In this document: positions 24,897 to 38,040 of the stretch, in pieces
Layout of the letters: each line of letters begins with the position of its first letter
Position numbering within the stretch: position 1 is the stretch's first letter
From: Antedon mediterranea
Lineage: Eukaryota > Echinodermata > Crinoidea > Comatulida > Antedonidae
Assembly (NCBI RefSeq): GCF_964355755.1
Contig: NC_092676.1
Coordinates: 12,384,288 to 12,448,287 of the forward strand
Direction of reading: 5' to 3'
Length of the DNA: 64,000 nucleotides
The notes under the pieces: generated by a model
What the model was told of the DNA's origin: nothing
Database searches by the model: none
The model's input: only the letters and a program-made list of their open reading frames with translations
Program-made: the position numbers and the translations under genes

Positions 24897-26751
24897 CATT
24901 TCGATAAAATGTGTTAATATAAAAAGACCAAAGTGTTTAGAATATCTTCAAATCACATTTGGAGACGTTTTAGACCATTTTTTGCATTTCGATGAAACTT
25001 GGTTACACAAAAACATCAAAGTGCTTAAAATCACATTTAAAACCGTTTTAGAGCATTTTGAGCATTTCGATAAAACTTTTGACACAAAAACATCAAAGTG
25101 TACAAAATAGCTTCAAATCGAATTTAGAGAGGTTTTATACCATTTTGTGCATTTCGATAAAACTTTTCACAAAAAAACATCAAAGTGTACAAAATAACTT
25201 CAAATCGCATTTAGAGACGTTTTAGACCATTTTGTGCATTTTGATAAAACTTTTCACACAAAAACATCAAATTGCACAAAATAGCTTAATACCGTGTTTG
25301 AAATCGTTTTAAACCATTTTGAGCATGTCGATAAAACTTTTCACAAAAAAACATCAAAGTGCACCGAATAGCTTCAAATCGCATTTGGAGACGTTTTAAA
25401 CCATTTTGTGCATTTCGATAAAACTTTTCACATAAAAACATGAAAGTGTACAAAATAGCTTCAAATCGCATTTAGAGACGTTTTAGACCATTTTGGGCAT
25501 TTCGATGAAACTTAGTTACACAAATACATAAAAGTCCTTAAAATCACATTTCAAACCGTTTTAGAGCATTTTGAGCATTTCGTTAAAACTTTTCACACAA
25601 AAACATCAAAGTGCACAAAATAGCTTCAAATCGCATTTAGAGATGTTTTAGACCATTTTGTGCAATTCGATAAAACTTTTCACACAAAAACATCAAATTG
25701 CACAAAATAGCTTAATATCGTGTTTGAAAACGTTTTAGACCATTTTGAGCATGTCGATAAAACTTTTCACACAAAAACATAAAAGTGAACAGAATAGCTT
25801 CAAATTGCATTTGGAGACGTTTTAGAGCATTTTGTGCATTTCGATAAAATGTGTTAACATAAAAAGACCAAAGTGTTTAGAATATCTTCAAATCACATTT
25901 GGAGACGTTTTAGACCATTTTTTGCATTTCGATGAAACTTGGTTTCACAAAAACATCAAAGTGCTTAAAATCACATTTAAAACCGTTTCAGAGCATTTTG
26001 AGCATTTCGATAAAACTTTTCACACAAAAACATCAAAGTTTACAAAATAGCTTCAAATCGCATTTAGAGAGGTTTTAGACCATTTTGTGCATTTCGATAA
26101 AACTTTTCACACAAAAACATCAAAGTGTACAAAATAACTTCAAATCGCATTTAGAGACGTTTTAGACCATTTTGTGCATTTTGATAAAACTTTTCACACA
26201 AAAACATCAAAGTGCACAAAATAGCTTCAAATCGCATTTAGAGATGTTTTAGACCATTTTGTGCATTTCGATAAAACTTTTCACACAAAAACATCAAATT
26301 GCACAAAATAGCTTAATACCGTGTTTGAAATCGTTTTAAACCATTTTGAGCATGTCGATAAAACTTTTCACAAAAAAACATCAAAGTGCACAGAATAGCT
26401 TCAAATCGCATTTGGAGACGTTTTAAACCATTTTGTGCATTTCGATAAAACTTTTCACATAAAAACATCAAAGTGTCCAAAATAGCTTCAAATCGCATTT
26501 AGAGACGTTTTAGACCATTTTGGGCATTTATAAAAGTGCTTAAAATCACATTTCAAACCGTTTTAGAGCATTTTGAGCATTTCGATAAAACTTTTCACAC
26601 AAAAACATCAAAGTGCACAAAATAGCTTGAAATCGCATTTAGAGATGTTTTAGACCATTTTGTGCATTTCGATAAAACTTTTCACACAAAAACATAAAAG
26701 TGAACAGAATAGCTTCAAATTGCATTTGGAGACGTTTTAGAGCATTTTGTG
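24897..26751 (+). repeat. ~0.93-kb HOR, two units with a third starting at 26,752
   Basis: C' monomers start at 24,897, 25,837 and 26,752, giving units of 940 and 915 bp with the same monomer order. The shorter unit combines one extra 87-bp monomer, one lost monomer and a 25-bp deletion at 26,525-26,577. Related C' units appear at about 38.9 and 40.76 kb. Many monomers here carry variants rare elsewhere, such as GGGCATTTCG and ACATAAAAGTGAAC. Confidence 0.8.
26525..26577 (+). repeat. Truncated B monomer (53 bp)
   Basis: The monomer reads CATTTATAAAAGTGC where the previous unit (from about 25,494) has a full B monomer with ACATAAAAGTCC. Twenty-five bases are missing between CATTT and ATAAAAGTG. 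Confidence 0.8.
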
Positions 26752-28361
26752 CATTTCGATAAAATGTGTTAACATAAAAAGACCAAAGTGTTTAGAATAT
26801 CTTCAAATCACATTTGGAGACGTTTTAGACCATTTTTGGCATTTCGATGAAACTTGGTTACACAAAAACATCAAAGTGCTTAAAATCACATTTAAAACCG
26901 TTTTAGAGCATTTTGAGCATTTCGATAAAACTTTTCACACAAAAACATCAAAGTGTACAAAATAGCTTCAAATCGCATTTAGAGAGGTTTTAGACCATTT
27001 TGTGCATTTCGATAAAACTTTTCACACAAAAACATCAAAGTGTACAAAATAACTTCAAATCGTATTTAGAGACGTTTTAGACCATTTTGTGCATTTTGAT
27101 AAAACTTTTCACACAAAAACATCAAATTGCACAAAATAGCTTAATATCGTGTTTGAAAACGTTTTAAACCATTTTGAGCATGTCGATAAAACTTTTCACA
27201 CAAAAATATCAAAGTGCACAGAATATCTCCAAATCGCATTTAGAGACGTTTTAGACCATTTTGTGCATTTCGAAAAAATTTGTTAACATAAAAAGACCAA
27301 AGTGTTTAGAATATCTCCAAATCGCATTTGGAGACGTTTTAGACCATTTTGTGTTTTTCGAAAAACTTTTCACACAAAAACATCAAAGTGTAGAAAATTG
27401 CTTCAAATCGCATTTAGAGACGTTTTAGACCATTTTGTGCATTTCGAAAAAACTTTTTAAAATAAAAACACCAAAGTGCTTAGAATAGCTTCAAATCGCA
27501 TTTGGAGACGTTTTAGACCATTTTGTGCATTTCGATGAAACTTGGTTACACAAAAACATCAAAGTGCTTAAAATCACATTTGAAACCGTTTTAGAGCATT
27601 TTGAGCATTTCGATAAAACTTTTCACACAAAAACATCAAAGTGTACAAAATAGCTTCAAATCACATTTGAAACCGTTTTAGACTATTTTGAGCATTTCGA
27701 TAAAACTTTTCACACAAAAACATCAAAGTGTACAAAATAGCTTCAAATCGCATTTGGAGACGTTTTAGACCATTTTGTGCATTTCGATGAAACTTGGTTA
27801 CACAAAAACATCAAAGTGCTTAAAATTACATTTGAAACCGTTTTAGACCATTTTGAGCATTTCGATAAAACTTTTCACACAAAAACATCAAAGTGTACAA
27901 AATAGCTTCAAATCGCATTTGGAGACGTTTTAGACCATTTTGTGCATTTCGATGAAACTTGGTTACACAAAAACATCAAAGTGCTTAAAATCACATTTGA
28001 AACCGTTTTAGAGCATTTTTAGCATTTCGATAATACTTTTCACACAAAACATCAAAGTGTACAAAATAGCTTCAAATCGCATTTGGAGACGTTTTAGACC
28101 ATTTTGTGCATTTCGATGAAACTTGGTTACACAAAAACATCAAAGTGCTTAAAATCACATTTGAAACCGTTTTAGACCATTTTGAGCATTTCGATAAAAC
28201 TTTTCACACAAAAAAATCAAAGTGCACAAAATAGCTTCAAATCGCATTTGGGGACGTTTTAGACTATTTTGTGCATTTCGAAAAAAATTGTTAACATAAA
28301 AAGACCAAAGTGTTTAGAATATCTCCAAATCGCATTTGGAGACGTTTTAAACCATTTTGTG
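26752..28361 (+). repeat. Mosaic satellite segment leading to octamer pair
   Basis: 26.75-27.4 kb matches 40.76-41.4 kb at an offset of about 14,008, sharing the CGTATTTAGAG variant. It then passes through a type E monomer and B-A dimers into the 8-mer pair at 28,362. Confidence 0.78.
27440..27527 (+). repeat. Type E monomer (88 bp)
   Basis: Second copy of the A/C intermediate, with AAAATAAAAACACC where the others have AACATAAAAACACC. It follows a stretch with GTGTTTTTCGAAAAAC monomers at about 27.35 kb. Confidence 0.82.
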
Positions 28362-29713
28362 CATTTCGATGGAACTTGGTTACACAAAAACATCAAAGTG
28401 CTTAAAATCACATTTAAAACCGTTTTAGAGCATTTTTAGCATTTCGATAAAACTTTTCACACAAAAACATCAAAGTGTACAAAATAGCTTCAAATCGCAT
28501 TTAGAGAGGTTTTAGACAATTTTGTGCATTTCGATAAAACTTTTCACACAAAAACATCAAAGTGTACAAAATAGCTTCAAATTGCATTTAGAGACGTTTT
28601 AGACCATTTTGTGCATTTCGATAAAACTTTTCACACAAAAACATCAAATTGCACAAAATCGTTTTAAACCATTTTAAATCGTTTTAAACCATTTTGAGCA
28701 TGTCGATAAAACTTTTCACAAAAAACATCAAAGTGCACAGAATAGCTTCAAATTGCATTTGGAGACGTTTTAGAGCATTTTGTGCATTTCGATAAAATGT
28801 GTTAACATAAAAAGACCAAAGTGTTTAGAATATCTTCAAATCACATTTGGAGACGTTTTAGACCATTTTTTGCATTTCGATGAAACTTGGTTACACAAAA
28901 ACATCAAAGTGCTTAAAATCACATTTGAAACCGTTTTAGAGCATTTTGAGCATTTCGATAAAACTTTTCACACAAAAACATCAAAGTGTACAAAATAGCT
29001 TCAAATCGCATTTAGAGACGTTTTAGACCATTTTTTGCATTTCGATGAAACTTGGTTACACAAAAACATCAAAGTGCTTAAAATCACATTTAAAACCGTT
29101 TTAGAGCATTTTTAGCATTTCGATAAAACTTTTCACACAAAAACATCAAAGTGTACAAAATAGCTTCAAATCGCATTTAGAGAGGTTTTAGACAATTTTG
29201 TGCATTTCGATAAAACTTTTCACACAAAAACATCAAAGTGTACAAAATAGCTTCAAATTGCATTTAGAGACGTTTTAGACCATTTTGTGCATTTCGATAA
29301 AACTTTTCACACAAAAACATCAAATTGCACAAAATCGTTTTAAACCATTTTAAATCGTTTTAAACCATTTTGAGCATTTCGATAAAACTTTTCACAAAAA
29401 ACATCAAAGTGCACAGAATAGCTTCAAATTGCATTTGGAGACGTTTTAGAGCATTTTGTGCATTTCGATAAAATGTGTTAACATAAAAAGACCAAAGTGT
29501 TTAGAATATCTTCAAATCACATTTGGAGACGTTTTAGACCATTTTTTGCATTTCGATGAAACTTGGTTACACAAAAACATCAAAGTGCTTAAAATCACAT
29601 TTGAAACCGTTTTAGAGCATTTTGAGCATTTCGATAAAACTTTTCACACAAAAACATCAAAGTGTACAAAATAGCTTCAAATCGCATTTAGAGACGTTTT
29701 AGACCATTTTGTG
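28362..29713 (+). repeat. 676-bp octamer HOR, tandem pair
   Basis: Units 28362-29037 and 29038-29713. This is the last octamer before a 14.7-kb stretch that has none. Confidence 0.92.
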
Positions 29714-31109
29714 CATTTCGAAAAAATTTGTTAACATAAAAAGACCAAAGTGTTTAGAATATCTCCAAATCGCATTTGGAGACGTTTTAGACCATTTTGT
29801 GCATTTCGATGAAACTTGGTTACACAAAAACATCAAAGTGCTTAAAATCACATTTGAAACCGTTTTAGAGCATTTTGAGCATTTCGATAAAACTTTTCAC
29901 ACAAAAACATCAAAGTGTACAAAATAGCTTCAAATCACATTTGAAACCGTTTTAGACCATATTGAGCATTTCGATAAAACTTTTCACACAAAAACATCAA
30001 AGTGTACAAAATAGCTTCAAATCGCATTTGGAGACGTTTTAGACCATTTTGTGTATTTCGATGAAACTTGGTTACACAAAAACATCAAAGTGCTTAAAAT
30101 CACATTTGAAAGCGTTTTAGAGCATTTTTAGCATTTCGATAATACTTTTCACACAAAAACATCAAAGTGTACAAAATAACTTCAAATCGCATTTGGAGAC
30201 GTTTTAGACCATTTTGTGCATTTCGATGAAACTTGGTTACACAAAAACATCAAAGTGCTTAAAATCACATTTAAAACAGTTTTAGAGCATTTTGAGCATT
30301 TCGATAAAACTTTTCACACAAAAACATCAAAGTGTACAAAATAGCTTCAAATCGCATTTAAAGAGGTTTTAGACCATTTTGTGCATTTCGATAAAACTTT
30401 TCACACAAAAACATCAAAGTGTACAAAATAGCTTCAAATCGCATTTAGAGACGTTTTAGACCATCTTGTGCATTTCGATAAAACTTTTCACACAAAAACA
30501 TCAAATTGCACAAAATAGCTTAATATCGTGTTTGAAAACGTTTTAAACCATTTTGAGCATGTCGATAAAACTTTTCACACAAAAATATCAAAGTGCACAG
30601 AATATCTTCAAATCGCATTTAGAGACGTTTTAGACCATTTTGTGCATTTCGAAAAAATTTGTTAACATAAAAAGACCAAAGTGTTTAGAATATCTCCAAA
30701 TCGCATTTGGAGACGTTTTAGACCATTTTGTGCATTTCAATGAAACTTGGTTACACAAAAACATCAAAGTGCTTAAAATCACATTTAAAACCGTTTTAGA
30801 GCGTTTTGAGCATTTCGATAAACTTTTCACACAAAAACATCAAAGTGCACAAAATAGCTTCAAATCGCATTTAGAGATGTTTTAGACCATTTTGTGCATT
30901 TCGATAAAACTTTTCACACAAAAACATCAAATTGCACAAAAAAGCTTAATACCGTGTTTGAAATCGTTTTAAACCAATTTGAGCATGTCGAAAAAACTTT
31001 TCACACAAAAACATCAAAGTGCACAGAATATCTTCAAATCGCATTTAGAGACGTTTTAGACCATTTTGTGCATTTCGAAAAAATTTGTTAACATAAAAAG
31101 ACCAAAGTG
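29714..31109 (+). repeat. Mosaic satellite segment after octamer pair
   Basis: C-B-A monomers followed by D monomers. 30.3-31.07 kb corresponds to 7.8-8.46 kb (offset 22,570 at 8,060 and 8,324), including the CATGTCGAAAAAAC start near 30.98/8.41 kb. Confidence 0.75.
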
Positions 31110-31379
31110 TTTAGAATATCTCCAAATCGCATTTGGAGACGTTTTAGACCATTTTGTGCATTTCGATGAAACTTGGTTACACAAAAACATCAAAGTGCTT
31201 AAAATCACATTTGAAACCGTTTTAGAGCATTTTGAGCATTTCGATAAAACTTTTCACACAAAAACATCAAAGTGTACAAAATAGCTTCAAATCACATTTG
31301 AAACCGTTTTAGACCATTTTGAGCATTTCGATAAAACTTTTCACACAAAAATATCAAAGTGTACAAAATAGCTTCAAAT

Positions 31380-32737
31380 CGCATTTGGAGACGTTTTAGA
31401 CCATTTTGTGCATTTCGATGAAACTTGGTTACACAAAAACATCAAAGTGCTTAAAATCACATTTGAAACCGTTTTAGAGCATTTTTAGCATTTCGATAAT
31501 ACTTTTCACACAAAAACATCAAAGTGTACAAAATAGCTTCAAATCGCATTTGGAGACGTTTTAGACCATTTTGTGCATTTCGATGAAACTTGGTTACACA
31601 AAAACATCAAAGTGCTTAAAATCACATTTGAAATCGTTTTAGACCATTTTGAGCATTTCGATAAAACTTTTCACACAAAAAAATCAAAGTGCACAAAATA
31701 GCTTCAAATCGCATTTGGAGACGTTTTAGACTATTTTGTGCATTTCGAAAAAATTTGTTAACATAAAAAGACCAAAGTGTTTAGAATATCTCCAAATCGC
31801 ATTTGGAGACGTTTTAAATCCTTTTGTGCATTTCGATGGAACTTGGTTACACAAAAACATCAAAGTGCTTAAAATCACATTTAAAACCGTTTTAGAGCAT
31901 TTTGAGCATTTCGATAAAACTTTTCACACAAAAACATCAAAGTGTACAAAATAGCTTCAAATCGCATTTAGAGAGGTTTTAGACCATTTTGTGCATTTCG
32001 ATAAAACTTTACACACAAAAACATCAAAGTGTACAAAATAGCTTCAAATCGCATTTAGAGACGTTTTAGACCATTTTGTGCATTTCGATAAAACTTTTCA
32101 CACAAAAACATCAAATTGCACAAAATAGCTTAATATCGTGTTTGAAAACGTTTTAAACCATTTTGAGCATGTCGATAAAACTTTTCACACAAAAATATCA
32201 AAGTGCACAGAATATCTTCAAATCGCATTTAGAGACGTTTTAGACCATTTTGTGCATTTCGAAAAAATTTGTTAACATAAAAAGACCAAAGTGTTTAGAA
32301 TATCTCCAAATCGCATTTGGAGACGTTTTAGACCATTTTGTGCATTTCGATGAAACTTGGTTACATAAAAACATCAAAGTGCTTAAAATCACATTTAAAA
32401 CCGTTTTAGAGCGTTTTGAGCATTTCGATAAACTTTTCACACAAAAACATCAAAGTGCACAAAATAGCTTCAAATCGCATTTAGAGATGTTTTAGACCAT
32501 TTTGTGCATTTCGAAAAAACTTTTCACACAAAAACATCAAATTGCACACAATAGCTTAATACCGTGTTTGAAATCGTTTTAAACCATTTTGAGCATGTCG
32601 ATAAAACTTTTCACACAAAAACATCAAAGTGCACAGAATATCTTCAAATCGCATATAGAGACGTTTTAGACCATTTTGTGCATTTCGAAAAAATTTGTTA
32701 ACATTAAAAGACCAATGTGTTTAGAATATCTCCAAAT
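31380..32737 (+). repeat. 1,358-bp tandem duplication, unit 1
   Basis: It matches unit 2 base for base over most of its length. The edges are placed approximately, because the junction lies in monomer sequence shared by both sides. Confidence 0.82.
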
Positions 32738-34095
32738 CGCATTTGGAGACGTTTTAGACCATTTTGTGCATTTCGATGAAACTTGGTTACACAAAAACAT
32801 CAAAGTGCTTAAAATCACATTTGAATCCGTTTTAGAGCATTTTTAGCATTTCGATAATACTTTTCACACAAAAACATCAAAGTGTACAAAATAGCTTCAA
32901 ATCGCATTTGGAGACGTTTTAGACCATTTTGTGCATTTCGATGAAACTTGGTTACACAAAAACATCAAAGTGCTTAAAATCACATTTGAAATCGTTTTAG
33001 ACCATTTTGAGCATTTCGATAAAACTTTTCACACAAAAAAATCAAAGTGCACAAAATAGCTTCAAATCGCATTTGGAGACGTTTTAGACTATTTTGTGCA
33101 TTTCGAAAAAATTTGTTAACATAAAAAGACCAAAGTGTTTAGAATATCTCCAAATCGCATTTGGAGACGTTTTAAATCATTTTGTGCATTTCGATGGAAC
33201 TTGGTTACACAAAAACATCAAAGTGCTTAAAATCACATTTAAAACCGTTTTAGAGCATTTTGAGCATTTCGATAAAACTTTTCACACAAAAACATCAAAG
33301 TGTACAAAATAGCTTCAAATCGCATTTAGAGAGGTTTTAGACCATTTTGTGCATTTCGATAAAACTTTACACACAAAAACATCAAAGTGTACAAAATAGC
33401 TTCAAATCGCATTTAGAGACGTTTTAGACCATTTTGTGCATTTCGATAAAACTTTTCACACAAAAACATCAAATTGCACAAAATAGCTTAATATCGTGTT
33501 TGAAAACGTTTTAAACCATTTTGAGCATGTCGATAAAACTTTTCACACAAAAATATCAAAGTGCACAGAATATCTTCAAATCGCATTTAGAGACGTTTTA
33601 GACCATTTTGTGCATTTCGAAAAAATTGGTTAACATAAAAAGACCAAAGTGTTTAGAATATCTCCAAATCGCATTTGGAGACGTTTTAGACCATTTTGTG
33701 CATTTCGATGAAACTTGGTTACATAAAAACATCAAAGTGCTTAAAATCACATTTAAAACCGTTTTAGAGCGTTTTGAGCATTTCGATAAACTTTTCACAC
33801 AAAAACATCAAAGTGCACAAAATAGCTTCAAATCGCATTTAGAGATGTTTTAGACCATTTTGTGCATTTCGAAAAAACTTTTCACACAAAAACATCAAAT
33901 TGCACACAATAGCTTAATACCGTGTTTGAAATCGTTTTAAACCATTTTGAGCATGTCGATAAAACTTTTCACACAAAAACATCAAAGTGCACAGAATATC
34001 TTCAAATCGCATATAGAGACGTTTTAGACCATTTTGTGCATTTCGAAAAAATTTGTTAACATTAAAAGACCAATGTGTTTAGAATATCTCCAAAT
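32738..34095 (+). repeat. 1,358-bp tandem duplication, unit 2
   Basis: It repeats unit 1, including TTTTAAATCATTTTG against TTTTAAATCCTTTTG near 33,175/31,817 and ACATTAAAAGACCAATG at about 34,060/32,702. The length fits 16 monomers (for example ten A/D, four B and two C). Confidence 0.82.
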
Positions 34096-35927
34096 CGCAT
34101 TTGGAGACGTTTTAGACCATTTTGTGCATTTCGATGAAACTTGGTTACACAAAAACATCAAAGTGCTTAAAATCACATTTGAAACCGTTTTAGAGCATTT
34201 TGAGCATTTCGATAAAACTTTTCAAACAAAAACATCAAAGTGTACAAAATAGCTTCAAATCACATTTGAAACCGTTTTAGACCATTTTGAGCATTTCGAT
34301 AAAACTTTTCACACAAAAACATCAAAGTGTACAAAATGGCTTCAAATCGCATTTGGAGACGTTTTAGAGCATTTTGAGCATTTCGATCAAACTTTTCACA
34401 CAAAAACATCAAAGTGTACAAAATAACTTCAAATCGCATTTAGAGACGTTTTAGACCATTTTGTGCATTTTGGTAAAACTTTTCACACAAAAACATCAAA
34501 TTGCACAAAATAGCTTAATATCGTGTTTGAAAACGTTTTAAACCATTTTGAGCATGTCGATAAAACTTTTCACATAAAAATATCAAAGTGCACAGAATAG
34601 CTTCAAATCGCATTTGGAGACGTTTTAGACCATTTTGTGCATTTTGGTAAAACTTTTCACACAAAAACATCAAATTGCACAAAATAGCTTAATATCGTGT
34701 TTGAAAACGTTTTAAACCATTTTGAGCATGTCGATAAAACTTTTCACTCAAAAATATCAAAGTGCACAGAATATCTTCAAATCGCATTTAGAGACGTTTT
34801 AGACCATTTTGTGCATTTTGAAAAAATTTGTTAACATAAAAAGACCAAAGTGTTTAGAATATCTCCAAATCGCATTTGGAGACGTTTTAGACCATTTTGT
34901 GTTTTTCGAAAAAACTTTTCACACAAAAACATCAAAGTGTACAAAATTGCTTCAAATCGCATTTGGAGACGTTTTAGACCATTTTGTGCATTTTGGTAAA
35001 ACTTTTCACACAAAAACATCAAAATTCACAAAATAGCTTAATATCGTGTTTGAAAACGTTTTAAACCATTTTGAGCATGTCGATAAAACTTTTCACTCAA
35101 AAATATCAAAGTGCACAGAATATCTTCAAATCGCATTTAGAGACGTTTTAGACCATTTTGTGCATTTCGAAAAAAATTGTTAACATAAAAAGACCAAAGT
35201 GTTTAGAATATCTCCAAATCGCATTTGGAGACGTTTTAGACCATTTTGCGCATTTCGATGAAACTTGGTTACACAAAAACATCAAAGTGCTTAAAATCAC
35301 ATTTAAAACCGTTTTAGAGCGTTTTGAGCATTTCGATAAACTTTTCAAACAAAAACATCAAAGTGTACAAAATAGCTTCAAATCGTATTTGGAGACGTTT
35401 TAGACCATTTTGTGCGTTTCGATGAATCTTGGTTACACAAAAACATCAAAGTGCTTAAAATCACATTTAAAACCGTTTTAGTGCATTTTGAGCATTTCGA
35501 TAAAACTTTTCACACAAAAACATCAAAGTGCACAAAATAGCTTCAAATCGCATTTAGAGATGTTTTAGACCATTTTGTGCGTTTCGATAAAACTTTTCAC
35601 ACAAAAACATCAAATTGCACAAAATAGCTTAATATCGTGTTTGAAAACGTTTTAGACCATTTTGAGCATGTCGATAAAACTTTTCACACAAAAACATAAA
35701 AGTGCACAAAATAGCTTCAAATCGCATTTAGAGATGTTTTAGACCATTTTGTGCGTTTCGATAAAACTTTTCACACAAAAACATCAAATTGCACAAAATA
35801 GCTTAATATCGTGTTTGAAAACGTTTTAGACCATTTTGAGCATGTCGATAAAACTTTTCACACAAAAACATAAAAGTGCACAGAATAGCTTCAAATCGCA
35901 TTTGGAGACGTTTTAGACCATTTTGTG

Positions 35928-36016
35928 CATTTCGAAAAAAACTTTTTAACATAAAAACACCAAAGTGCTTAGAATAGCTTCAAATCGCATTTGGAGACGT
36001 TTTAGACCATTTTGTG
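35928..36016 (+). repeat. Type E monomer (89 bp)
   Basis: Counterpart of the E monomer at 20,081 within the 16.6-20.4 kb versus 31.1-36.2 kb repeat pair. It has one extra A in the opening A run. Confidence 0.82.
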
Positions 36017-36216
36017 CATTTCGATGAAACTTGGTTACACAAAAACATCAAAGTGCTTAAAATCACATTTGAAACCGTTATAGAGCATTTTTAGCATTTC
36101 GATAAAACTTTTCACACAAAAACATCAAAGTGTACAAAATAGCTTCAAATCACATTTGAAACCGTTTTAGACCATTTTGAGCATTTCGATAAAACTTTTC
36201 ACACAAAAACATCAAA

Positions 36217-38040
36217 TTGCACAAAATAGCTTAATATTGTGTTTGAAAACGTTTTAAACCATTTTGAGCATGTCGATAAAACTTTTCACACAAAAATATC
36301 AAAGTGCCCAGAATATCTTCAAATCGCATTTAGAGACGTTTTAGACCATTTTGTGCATTTCGAAAAAATTTGTTAACATAAAAAGACCAAAGTGTTTAGA
36401 TTATCTCCAAATCGCATTTGGAGACGTTTTAGACCATTTTGTGTTTTTCGAAAAAACTTTTCACACAAAAACATCAAAGTGTACAAAATTGCTTCAAATC
36501 GCATTTAGAGAGGTTTTAGACCATTTTGTGCATTTCGATAAAACTTTTCACACAAAAACATCAAAGTGCACAGAATATCTTAATACCGTGTCTGAAATCG
36601 TTTTAAACCATTTTGAGCATGTCGATAAAACTTTTCACACAAAAACATCAAAGTGCACAGAATATCTTCAAATCGCATTTAGAGACGTTTTAGACCATTT
36701 TGTGCATTTCGAAAAAATTTGTTAACATAAAAAGACCAAAGTGTTTAGAATATCTCCAAATCGCATTTGGAGACGTTTTAGACCATTTTGTGCATTTCGA
36801 TGAAACTTGGTTACACAAAAACATCAAAGTGCTTAAAATCACATTTGAAACCGTTTTAGAGCATTTTGAGCATTTCGATAAAACTTTTCACACAAAAACA
36901 TCAAAGTGTACAAAATAGCTTCAAATCACATTTGAAACCGTTTTAGACCATTTTGAGCATTTCGATAAAACTTTTCACACAAAAACATCAAAGTGTACAG
37001 AATAGCTTCAAATCGCATTTGGAGACGTTTTAGACCATTTTGTGCATTTCGATGAAACTTGGTTACACAAAAACATCAAAGTGCTTAAAATCACATTTGA
37101 AACCGTTTTAGAGCATTTTTAACATTTCGATAATACTTTTCACACAAAAAAATCAAACTGCACAAAATAGCTTCAAATCGTATTTGGAGAGGTTTTAGAC
37201 CATTTTGTGCATTTCGATAAAACTTTTCACACAAAAACATCAAAGTGTACAAAATAGCTTCAAATCGCATTTAGAGACGTTTTAGACCATTTTGTGCATT
37301 TCGATAAAACTTTTCACACAAAAACATCAAATTGCACAAAATAGCTTAATATCGTGTTTGAAAACGTTTTAAACCATTTTGAGCATGTCGATAAAACTTT
37401 TCACAAAAAAATATCAAAGTGCACAGAATATCTTCAAATCGCATTTAGAGACGTTTTAGACCATTTTGTGCATTTCGATGAAACTTGGTTACACAAAAAC
37501 ATCAAAGTGCTTAAAATCACATTTAAAACCGTTTTAGAGCGTTTTGAGCATTTCGATAAACTTTTTACACAAAAACATCAAAGTGCACAAAATAGCTTCA
37601 AATCGCATTTAGAGATGTTTTAGACCATTTTGTGCATTTCGATAAAACTTTTCACACAAAAACATCAAATTGCACAAAATAGCTTAATACCGTGTTTGAA
37701 ATCATTTTAAACCATTTTGAGCATGTCGATAAAACTTTTCACACAAAAACATCAAAGTGCACAGAATATCTTCAAATCGCATTTAGAGACGTTTTAGACC
37801 ATTTTGTGCATTTCGAAAAAATTTGTTAACATAAAAAGACCAAAGTGTTTAGAATATCTCCAAATCGCATTTGGAGACGTTTTAGACCATTTTGTGCATT
37901 TCGATGAAACTTGGTTACACAAAAACATCAAAGTGCTTAAAATCACATTTGAAACCGTTTTAGAGCATTTTGAGCATTTCGATAAAACTTTTCACACAAA
38001 AACATCAAAGTTTACAAAATAGCTTCAAATCACATTTGAA
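36217..38040 (+). repeat. ~6.6-kb-offset repeat, copy 1
   Basis: It matches 42,834-44,373. The offset is 6,617 bp at first, 6,782 bp after about 37,150, and 6,608 bp after about 37,470. Each step equals whole monomers: +165 (B+A) and -174 (D+A). Confidence 0.85.

Larger units (their letters stand above)
31110..36216 (+). repeat. 14,489/15,847-bp-offset repeat, copy 2 with internal duplication
   Basis: Counterpart of 16,620-20,368. The offset steps from 14,489 to 15,847 because 1,358 bp is tandemly duplicated inside this copy only. Confidence 0.88.
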
